This document shows positions 1 through 4,830 of a DNA stretch of 10,576 nt, one piece after another. Position 1 is the stretch's first letter; the number at the start of each line of letters is the position of its first letter. Below the pieces are notes generated by a model that saw nothing but the letters and a program-made list of their open reading frames with translations, ran no database searches and was not told the DNA's origin. The DNA comes from Candidatus Uhrbacteria bacterium (GTDB taxonomy: Bacteria; Patescibacteriota; Patescibacteriia; SG8-24): the NCBI GenBank assembly GCA_016205965.1, contig JACQSM010000081.1, positions 1-10,576 of the forward strand. Direction: 5' to 3'. Position numbers and translations under genes: made by a program.

Positions 1-1
1 G

Positions 2-10
2 TGCTACACT
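2..10 (+). promoter_or_regulatory. Extended -10 promoter element, probably for rmuC
   Basis: The window begins with TGCTACACT, an extended -10 (TGN plus TACACT). The -35 region lies outside the window. Transcription would start near base 17, giving a leader of about 25 bases before the rmuC ATG at 42. The same TGCTAYAYT form recurs at 3196-3204 and 7757-7765, which supports it as a real promoter signature of this genome. Confidence 0.45.
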
Positions 11-41
11 ATGCACCGTAACCGTCTGAACGCTGCAAGAT

Positions 42-992
42 ATGCTCCAAAACGTTCTTCTCGTCGCTCTCACCGCACTGCTTCTGGGGGTCTTTTTCAC
101 GCTCTGGCGGCTCCGCGAACGCATCCAGGATTTGAAGGATTCACACACCAACGACAAGGGTCTGCTCATGCTCAATCAGAACATCCAGAGCATGAACGAA
201 CGTATCGACAAGTCGACCGAGTCGCTGAACACACGCCTCGATAAGGCGGCCCAGGTCATCGGCGGCGTGGCCAAGGAACTTGGGGCGGTTCAGGAGCGCT
301 TCAAGGGGTTCGAGGAATTCAGCGACCTGCTGCATCCCAAGCTGCGCGGCAACATCGGCGAGCAGATCCTGGCCGACATGCTGGCCCAGGTATTTTCGAC
401 CGAGCACTACATCCTGCAGCACAAATTCAAGGACGGCCAGACCGTCGATGCGGTGGTCAAAACCCAGGCAGGCCTCGTCCCGATCGATTCAAAATTTCCC
501 CTCGACAACTTCCGTCAATTGAACCGGGCGACCAACGATGACGAGAAAATAACCGCCTCAAGGGAGTTCGTTAAGGCGGTAAAGAAGCATGTCGACGACA
601 TCAGTAAAAAATACCTGTTGCCGGAGGAGGGGACGGTCAATTTCGCGATCATGTACGTGCCGTCGGAGAACGTCTATTACCACATCCTGACCGATGACGA
701 GAACAATCTCATGGACTACGCCAAAACCAAGAGCGTCCTGATGACCTCTCCGCACGGTTTCTTCAATTTCCTGCGGGTCATTCTGATGGGCATGGAGCGA
801 AATCGGTTGCACGAGCAGGCGCAGAAGATTTGGGACATTTTAAAGGGCGTTCAGCAGGAAACCGTGCGTTTCGGCGACACCGTGGGGGTGCTCGCCCGGC
901 ACATCACCAACGCAAAAAGCGCCATGGATACGGTCCAGTCGGGCTATGCGAAATTGAACGGAAAAATCGACCAGGTTAAGCTGCTCGAGTAA
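42..992 (+). CDS. rmuC: RmuC family DNA recombination protein (membrane-anchored)
   Basis: RmuC proteins have a PD-(D/E)XK-like nuclease fold and limit DNA rearrangement, such as inversion at short inverted repeats, in E. coli; the biochemical activity is poorly known. In this 316-residue protein, residues 3-22 form a hydrophobic N-terminal membrane anchor followed by basic residues. Residues about 25-90 are heptad-like and probably coiled coil. The RmuC core follows, with GNIGE at 103-107, an acidic Asp136 after a Gly-Gln-Thr-Val stretch, the typical IDSKFPL at 148-154, YVPSE at 205-209 and a hydrophobic FNFLRVIL segment at 241-248. E107, D136, D149 and K151 are the likely nuclease residues. 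The protein is shorter than E. coli RmuC, lacking much of the coiled coil and the C-terminal tail. The ATG at 42 fits the start of the anchor, although no clear Shine-Dalgarno precedes it. rpsT follows with its own promoter. Confidence 0.93.
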   Translation: MLQNVLLVALTALLLGVFFTLWRLRERIQDLKDSHTNDKGLLMLNQNIQSMNERIDKSTESLNTRLDKAAQVIGGVAKELGAVQERFKGFEEFSDLLHPKLRGNIGEQILADMLAQVFSTEHYILQHKFKDGQTVDAVVKTQAGLVPIDSKFPLDNFRQLNRATNDDEKITASREFVKAVKKHVDDISKKYLLPEEGTVNFAIMYVPSENVYYHILTDDENNLMDYAKTKSVLMTSPHGFFNFLRVILMGMERNRLHEQAQKIWDILKGVQQETVRFGDTVGVLARHITNAKSAMDTVQSGYAKLNGKIDQVKLLE

Positions 993-998
993 AAGATC

Positions 999-1027
999 TT
1001 GACGAATATGCGGCGTCAGGCTATCCT
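999..1027 (+). promoter_or_regulatory. Sigma70-type promoter of rpsT
   Basis: TTGACG (999-1004), a 17-base spacer and TATCCT (1022-1027) make a near-consensus housekeeping promoter immediately after the rmuC stop. Transcription would begin near 1034, leaving a leader of about 35 bases that contains AAGGA (1054-1058), 10 bases before the rpsT ATG. S20 is therefore probably transcribed mainly on its own rather than only by readthrough from rmuC. Confidence 0.8.
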
Positions 1028-1031
1028 GACG
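1014..1031. promoter_or_regulatory. Perfect palindrome over the rpsT -10 element (operator-like)
   Basis: CGTCAGG, four bases CTAT, then CCTGACG form a perfect 7-base-pair inverted repeat. It covers the -10 hexamer TATCCT of the rpsT promoter and ends about three bases before the predicted transcription start. No T-tract follows, so it does not look like an rmuC terminator. It could be a repressor operator, a hairpin in the rmuC 3' untranslated region, or chance. Confidence 0.45.
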
Positions 1032-1068
1032 ACGTTATCGGTAATCTCCGACCAAGGAACGGAATACT

Positions 1069-1344
1069 ATGCCAATCACCCAGGCAGCAATGAAAGCGCT
1101 GCGCCAGGCCAAAAAGAAGGCCGAGCGGAACCGGAAGGTCAAGGACTCCCTGACGTTCTTCCGTCGCTCCGTTCGCAAGGCGCTCGAAACCAAGGACGCC
1201 AAGAAGGCGGCCGAACTGGCGAAGGATACGATCAAGACCATCGACAGGGCGGTGCAGAAGAAGATCCTCAAGCGCAACACCGGCGCCCGCTTCAAGTCCA
1301 GACTCATGTTGAGCATCAACAAGGCCGTCGCCGCCGCCAAGTAG
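1069..1344 (+). CDS. rpsT: 30S ribosomal protein S20
   Basis: S20 binds 16S rRNA early in assembly of the small ribosomal subunit. The 91-residue product is the usual size and very basic. It begins MPITQAAMKALRQAKKK, carries the family hallmarks RNRKVKDSLTFFRRSVRKAL and KDTIKTIDRAVQKKIL, and ends with NTGARFKSRLMLSINKA followed by Ala-Ala-Lys. The usual S20 start contains a KSAxKRxRQ-like stretch, matched here by MKALRQAKKKAERNRK at about residues 8-23. The ATG is preceded by AAGGA with a 10-base spacer, and by a consensus promoter at 999-1027. It is monocistronic, ending at a strong hairpin terminator 16 bases after the TAG stop. S20 is known to be autoregulated in E. coli; nothing here proves that, but a palindrome overlies the promoter. 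Confidence 0.97.
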   Translation: MPITQAAMKALRQAKKKAERNRKVKDSLTFFRRSVRKALETKDAKKAAELAKDTIKTIDRAVQKKILKRNTGARFKSRLMLSINKAVAAAK

Positions 1345-1359
1345 TGATCTCCGGCAGCA

Positions 1360-1389
1360 AAAACACCCCTCCGAGCGGAGGGGTGTTTT
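1360..1389. terminator. Bidirectional rho-independent terminator between rpsT and holA
   Basis: A 14-base arm, AAAACACCCCTCCG (1360-1373), and its exact reverse complement (1376-1389) flank AG, giving a GC-rich stem capped by a tight GAGC loop. The A-run on the left and T-run on the right supply a U-tract in both directions. It lies between the convergent stops of rpsT (1344) and holA (1399) and probably ends both transcripts. Confidence 0.93.
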
Positions 1390-1398
1390 GTTTCTCTG

Positions 1399-2364
1399 CT
1401 ACGCCGCGAGCGAGGCGGTAAACAACTGCAGCAGCGTCCGCGGCTTGGCGAAGCCCGTCTTCCAACGGCGATCTATCTCGATCAGCTGGCGATAGCGGCC
1501 ATGGAGCGCCTCGGACGACAAGCGCCGACACGCGTTCATCGCCTTGCTGGCGGGGAAGTGGTGGATGCCGAGCTTCTTGGCGACCACGAACTTGTCGCGC
1601 TCGCCGCGATCGACGAGGTCGCGCACGGCGATGAGCGTCCGGAACTGCTTGGCGAGCATCGAGATGATCTGCGCCTCGGGCGTGCCGGCCTCAAGCAGAC
1701 GCTCAAGCGCCAATGCCGCTTCGCGCACGCGGCCCTGGGTGCAGGCATCGAGGTAGGCGAAGATCGGCTCATCCTGCACGCCGGCGACGACCAAAAGACG
1801 AACCATGTCGGCGGTGATGGCGGGGGACTTGGCGGCCCTGGCGTAGGCCGCCGCTTTGTCGATTTCCGTGTGCACCTGCCAGGAATCGCCGCCGGTAAAA
1901 AGCACGACGAGCTCGGCCGCCTTCGGTTCGATGGCCGTGCCGGCGGCGGCGCATTCGTCGCGGACGAACGCCAGGGCGTCGCGGCCGGCGAGTTTGGCGA
2001 ACTCATCGGAGAACGGCTGTGACTTGAGCAGGGGAAAGAGGTTTGATTTTTCGAGCCCGGCCGGGCCGCAATCCTCGAAAAAAATCACTACGGTCGAGGC
2101 CGGTTTCTTGGCTAAGGCTTCAGCTAATTTCTTTTGCTCGGCGGCGACGGTGCGCAAGAACCCCTCGACGATGACCATCTTTTTTTCGGCTAGAAACGGC
2201 GAGGCGTAGAGCGCGGCCACGACCTCGTCGCAGTCGGACTCGGAGGCTTTGAAGACGGCGCAATTCAGTCCGCCGGCATCGCGCTTACGAAAAAATTCTT
2301 TCCGCAGGGCCGAAAGTTTCCGCCGCGAACGATAGGTGTCTTCGCCGTAGATCAGGAAATGCAT
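1399..2364 (-). CDS. holA: DNA polymerase III subunit delta (clamp-loader wrench)
   Basis: Delta is the clamp-loader subunit that opens the beta sliding clamp. The 321 residues fit the family length and plan. The N-terminal AAA+-like domain starts MHFLIYGEDTYRSRRKL, with the usual GED (7-9) but no Walker A motif, as expected for delta. VVIFFEDCGP lies near 92-101. The helical domain carries GGDSWQVHTEIDKAAAYA at 158-175, the G-D-x-x-x-x-x-x-E-I-x-K motif of the family. The C-terminal collar has DEPIFAYLDA (198-207) and GTPEAQIISMLAKQFRTL (227-244). The ATG at 2364 lies one base after the TGA of the upstream DUF155 gene, so translation is probably coupled; no strong Shine-Dalgarno is visible. 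It ends with TAG just before the shared terminator. Confidence 0.93.
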   Translation of the reverse strand: MHFLIYGEDTYRSRRKLSALRKEFFRKRDAGGLNCAVFKASESDCDEVVAALYASPFLAEKKMVIVEGFLRTVAAEQKKLAEALAKKPASTVVIFFEDCGPAGLEKSNLFPLLKSQPFSDEFAKLAGRDALAFVRDECAAAGTAIEPKAAELVVLFTGGDSWQVHTEIDKAAAYARAAKSPAITADMVRLLVVAGVQDEPIFAYLDACTQGRVREAALALERLLEAGTPEAQIISMLAKQFRTLIAVRDLVDRGERDKFVVAKKLGIHHFPASKAMNACRRLSSEALHGRYRQLIEIDRRWKTGFAKPRTLLQLFTASLAA

Positions 2365-2365
2365 A

Positions 2366-3163
2366 TCAGCGCTCGAAAAACAGCAAGAAGATATCGAGAA
2401 CGAACAGCAGGATGATGACGACTTCCATGAACTCGGCTCGACGCGTGTTGAGAACGTCGAGCATGAGCTCGGAGGTGTCCTGCATCTGGGTGATCTTGAA
2501 ACGGAGCGAGCTGAAGCGGTCGTCGAGCTCGTACATTTTGCGCAGCCCGACGAAGAGCGTCTCGGCTTCTTTTTCTTCCCAGGTGATGTCCGGTTTGTCG
2601 AGCAGGGCCAGCTGGCCGATGATGAAGATGATGATGCCGCCGCTGGTGCCGATGGTCTGCATTATTTCGCGCCGAGTCATGACGACCCGGCCTTTCTTGG
2701 CCAGGTTCATGTGAATGCGCTCGAAGCGTTCCGACATCTCTTCGGCCCGGCGGTCGAAGAAATCGATCGCCACCGACTGGGCCAGCATGTGGGCCACGAT
2801 CATGATCTTGTCGTGCGAGAGGTTCTTGACCCGGACGTAGTCGAACTCGACCGCTTCCGGCTGTTCGGGATCGACCACGACCACATAGTCTTCGGGCGCG
2901 ACGTCGATCACCTTGATGGCCAGCTCCTCCTCGCCGCCCTTGCCGAACCGCTTCAAAAACTTGGCGACCTCTTTTTTGTCGGAGATGCCGAAAAGGGTCA
3001 CGACGCCGAAGGCAAAGACGAAAATGAGCTGGTTTTCGGCCGGCTTATAGACGAGAACGGTGCGCTCCTTCTTGATAAGCGGGAGGTCGCCGTTCTTCTG
3101 CTCAATCTTCGCTAGGTTGAGCGAAGCTTTGATGTAGTGAGCCGAAATAGGAAGGCGCTCCAT
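2366..3163 (-). CDS. RMD1/YagE family (DUF155) membrane protein
   Basis: This matches the RMD1/DUF155 family, named after yeast Rmd1 and related to human RMND1, a mitochondrial protein needed for mitochondrial translation; the bacterial function is unknown. The 265-residue protein shows the family order: a beta-rich N-terminal half with FAFGVVTLFGIS (50-61), corresponding to the conserved YG-x-V-V-F stretch; LAQSVAIDFFD (127-137); then LLDKPDITWEEKEAETLF (187-204), RFSSLRFKI (216-224) and a final membrane helix of about 248-263 ending LFFER. The LDxPDxxWE block and C-terminal helix are the strongest evidence. The stop codon is one base from the holA ATG, so the two form an operon. No Shine-Dalgarno precedes the ATG; a TATGCT -10 lies eight bases upstream. 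Confidence 0.85.
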   Translation of the reverse strand: MERLPISAHYIKASLNLAKIEQKNGDLPLIKKERTVLVYKPAENQLIFVFAFGVVTLFGISDKKEVAKFLKRFGKGGEEELAIKVIDVAPEDYVVVVDPEQPEAVEFDYVRVKNLSHDKIMIVAHMLAQSVAIDFFDRRAEEMSERFERIHMNLAKKGRVVMTRREIMQTIGTSGGIIIFIIGQLALLDKPDITWEEKEAETLFVGLRKMYELDDRFSSLRFKITQMQDTSELMLDVLNTRRAEFMEVVIILLFVLDIFLLFFER

Positions 3164-3171
3164 ACGGCTTC

Positions 3172-3177
3172 AGCATA
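3172..3177 (-). promoter_or_regulatory. Possible -10 element for the DUF155-holA operon
   Basis: On the minus strand TATGCT sits eight bases before the ATG at 3163, in the 47-base divergent spacer. No good -35 is visible. If used, the transcript would start at or within a few bases of the start codon, leaving no room for a Shine-Dalgarno. Confidence 0.35.
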
Positions 3178-3195
3178 CCGGATCGGCAGCCGTCA

Positions 3196-3204
3196 TGCTA
3201 CATT
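3196..3204 (+). promoter_or_regulatory. Extended -10 promoter for the kinase-like gene, possibly leaderless
   Basis: TGCTACATT is an extended -10 element followed by exactly six bases and the ATG at 3211, so transcription should begin at or next to the A of the start codon. A GAAGG just before the ATG is only one base away, too close to serve as a Shine-Dalgarno. No -35 match is visible, as is common for extended -10 promoters. Confidence 0.5.
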
Positions 3205-3210
3205 GAAGGC

Positions 3211-4095
3211 ATGAAATTCGAGAACACCTCACCCTGGCAAGACGCCTCGTTCCGACCGGCTTCCGAACAGGAAGTCAGCGTGCCGGAGCGGCTGCGCCAA
3301 CTCCATGAGGTCGAAGGCCATTTTTTGAGCCGCGGCGTCTTCTTCGATGTTTACGCCATCGACCTGCCCGATGAAAAAGGTCGGCCCGAACCGTTCGTGT
3401 TCAAGGATTTTCGGAGCGGCGACGCCGCCATGACGCCCGAGGAGCAGGTGGCGCTCTTCCAGCACCAATATTACGAGTTCGAGGCGCTCAAAAAGCGCGT
3501 CGGCAAGAAATTCTTTCCGGAATCATACTGGGTGCGCTCGACCGAGTTCAGCGACGACGAGGCTCATGGCTTCTACTCGGTTCCAGGCAAGACGGCCAAC
3601 ACCATGCAGCAGTTCATGAGCACGCAGCTCGACCGCCAGCTGATGAACCGCTATAGCAGCGACGACAAGCGCAAAGGCGCGCTCAAGAATCTGCTAGCCA
3701 AGATCGGCGAATCATTGCTGCCCAAACACGAAAAAAAGCCCTTTATCGGTGCCGTCGTGCAGGAGAAGGTCGAGGGCGTGACCTTCGCCGAGGCTCTCAA
3801 GCGCGTCGACCGAACCAGTCCGGCCTTCGAGAAACTGAAGAACAACGCCGCCGAACTGATCCGCGGGCTGCGTCAGTACCACAATGAGAACCAATACGGC
3901 GCATTTACCTGGCACGGCCTTGAGAGCGACAACGTCATGGTCGAGGTCAACAAAGAGGGGAGTCCGACCGGAAAGGTATACATCGTCGACGCGAATTTTA
4001 CCGAACGGCCGAATACGGCGTTTCGGGATATGGTCGTCGGCAAGCTCGAAAAAGAGGTGTTTGAAAAACTCGAACGCGAATTGGAAATTGGTTGA
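3211..4095 (+). CDS. Kinase-fold-like protein with degenerate catalytic loop
   Basis: I do not recognise a named family, but the 294 residues follow the plan of the protein kinase/aminoglycoside phosphotransferase fold. FVFKDF (62-67) resembles the beta-3 strand with its ATP-binding Lys65. Glu-rich YYEFEALKKRVG (87-98) fits helix C. VVQEKVEGVTFAEAL (182-196) fits the hinge and following helix. WHGLESDNVMVE (234-245) fits the catalytic loop, and KVYIVDANF (255-263) the metal-binding DFG position, with Asp260. The catalytic loop aligns as HRDLKPEN to WHGLESDN: Leu and Asn241 are kept, but the catalytic Asp is Gly236. No signal peptide or membrane segment is seen, so it is probably cytosolic. 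It sits alone between divergent and convergent neighbours with its own -10. It may be a pseudokinase or a divergent small-molecule kinase. The fold assignment is inference from motifs; the substrate is unknown. Confidence 0.6.
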   Translation: MKFENTSPWQDASFRPASEQEVSVPERLRQLHEVEGHFLSRGVFFDVYAIDLPDEKGRPEPFVFKDFRSGDAAMTPEEQVALFQHQYYEFEALKKRVGKKFFPESYWVRSTEFSDDEAHGFYSVPGKTANTMQQFMSTQLDRQLMNRYSSDDKRKGALKNLLAKIGESLLPKHEKKPFIGAVVQEKVEGVTFAEALKRVDRTSPAFEKLKNNAAELIRGLRQYHNENQYGAFTWHGLESDNVMVEVNKEGSPTGKVYIVDANFTERPNTAFRDMVVGKLEKEVFEKLERELEIG

Positions 4096-4096
4096 T

Positions 4097-4121
4097 AAAA
4101 AAACCTCGCAGAAATGCGAGG
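4097..4121 (-). terminator. Rho-independent terminator for the 4189-4758 gene
   Basis: CCTCGCA (4104-4110), loop GAAA, TGCGAGG (4115-4121) form a 7-base-pair hairpin. Seven A residues at 4097-4103 become a U-tract when read on the minus strand, so it terminates leftward transcripts. On the plus strand the hairpin is followed by CCTGATTG and lacks a U-tract, so it is at best weak for the kinase-like gene, whose TGA stop it almost touches. Confidence 0.8.
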
Positions 4122-4139
4122 CCTGATTGAAGATGCGCC

Positions 4140-4179
4140 CAAGGGCAAAGTTCCAAGGGTCAAAGAACAAAGGTCACAG
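4140..4179. repeat. Three degenerate short tandem repeats
   Basis: The 3' flank of the orphan gene contains three imperfect copies of an AAGGGTCAAAG-like unit: CAAGGGCAAAGTTC, CAAGGGTCAAAGAAC and AAAGGTCACAG. It is low-complexity, purine-rich on the plus strand, and lies between the terminator and the stop codon of the minus-strand gene. No function is apparent. Confidence 0.4.
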
Positions 4180-4188
4180 TGTCTAAGA

Positions 4189-4758
4189 TCAGAGTTCTGG
4201 ACTCGCGAGAACCGCCGCTGGATTGCAGCCGTGGAAGACGCTGCCGAGCCAGTCGCAGCTCGAGACCCAGCGGTCGCCGCGCCAGTCAGCGTAACGGACG
4301 TACAAGCTGCCGATGGCATCGCGGTAGATGGTGCCCCAGAAAAGCACCGCCACCTTACCTTTCCACTCTTCCGGGATCAGTTCCTGATGGGCCAACAGGT
4401 AGTCCAGGACGTTGGCGTTCAGGACCGGCTTGTCGGCCAGCTCCTTGCGAAGATCGTGGCCCGTCAGCCAGCCGCTGTTCTTCTGGCCTTCGGCCAGGAA
4501 CAGCCTGATCTTGCCCGGCGTCAGGACGAGCTGGCCGCCCTTACGATGCTCGGTGCCCTTGCTGGTTCTGAACAAGTACTTGGGGCAGAACGGAGCCGCA
4601 TCACAATCGACGACGTGCTCTCCGAGGATCGGCGATATGACGGGCGCGATTTGGTTCGAGGAAAAAATCGAGGCTGGAGTGAAGGGCCCCTGCGTCCCGT
4701 CGGGATTTCGGATCGTGATGCGGCGAAAAAAGGCAGGACGTCTATCATTATCGGCCAT
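4189..4758 (-). CDS. Uncharacterised 189-residue soluble protein
   Basis: I do not recognise this family. The chosen ATG at 4758 gives MADNDRRPAFFRRITIRNPDG and is preceded by a perfect AGGAGG with a 5-base spacer, which decides the start; a longer version from a TTG at 4830 is possible but would overlap the end of polA. The protein has no signal peptide or membrane helix. It has a beta-rich look: GTQGPFTPASIF (20-31), LTPGKIRLFLAEGQ (78-91), then an aromatic C-terminal third with PEEWKGKVAVLFWGTIYRDA, LYVRYADWRGDRW and a closing PAAVLASPEL. There are four cysteines. It has its own consensus promoter, Shine-Dalgarno and terminator, so it looks deliberately expressed rather than spurious. The Trp-rich tail ending PAAVLA reminds me of hypothetical proteins in Patescibacteria genomes, but I cannot verify that here. 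Confidence 0.8.
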   Translation of the reverse strand: MADNDRRPAFFRRITIRNPDGTQGPFTPASIFSSNQIAPVISPILGEHVVDCDAAPFCPKYLFRTSKGTEHRKGGQLVLTPGKIRLFLAEGQKNSGWLTGHDLRKELADKPVLNANVLDYLLAHQELIPEEWKGKVAVLFWGTIYRDAIGSLYVRYADWRGDRWVSSCDWLGSVFHGCNPAAVLASPEL

Positions 4759-4763
4759 AGTGG

Positions 4764-4770
4764 CCTCCTT
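4764..4770 (-). promoter_or_regulatory. Strong Shine-Dalgarno of the orphan gene
   Basis: AAGGAGG on the minus strand lies five bases before the ATG at 4758. It is the best ribosome binding site in the window and selects this ATG over the in-frame TTG at 4830. Confidence 0.88.
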
Positions 4771-4801
4771 TTTGAGAGAAATTACCAAAGACCAACAGGT
4801 A

Positions 4802-4830
4802 AGACTAGCGCGATTTAGCCTAAAAGTCAA
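4802..4830 (-). promoter_or_regulatory. Sigma70-type promoter of the orphan gene
   Basis: On the minus strand TTGACT (4830-4825), a 17-base spacer and TAGTCT (4807-4802) form a good housekeeping promoter. The -35 hexamer overlaps the TGA stop of polA. Transcription would begin near 4795, leaving a leader of about 37 bases with the AGGAGG site. The gene can therefore be expressed independently of polA. Confidence 0.7.

Noticed and set aside
999..1421. Plus-strand frame of 140 codons overlapping rpsT
   Set aside because: It is an out-of-frame shadow of S20 and runs through the terminator hairpin; its TTG start is the rpsT -35 element.
4114..4818. Plus-strand frame opposite the orphan 4189-4758 gene
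   Set aside because: The minus-strand gene has promoter, Shine-Dalgarno, terminator and sensible protein composition; the plus-strand frame has none of these and crosses the terminator.
4759..4830. TTG-initiated extension of the orphan protein by 24 residues
   Set aside because: The TTG overlaps the end of polA and falls in the -35 element; the ATG at 4758 has a perfect Shine-Dalgarno.
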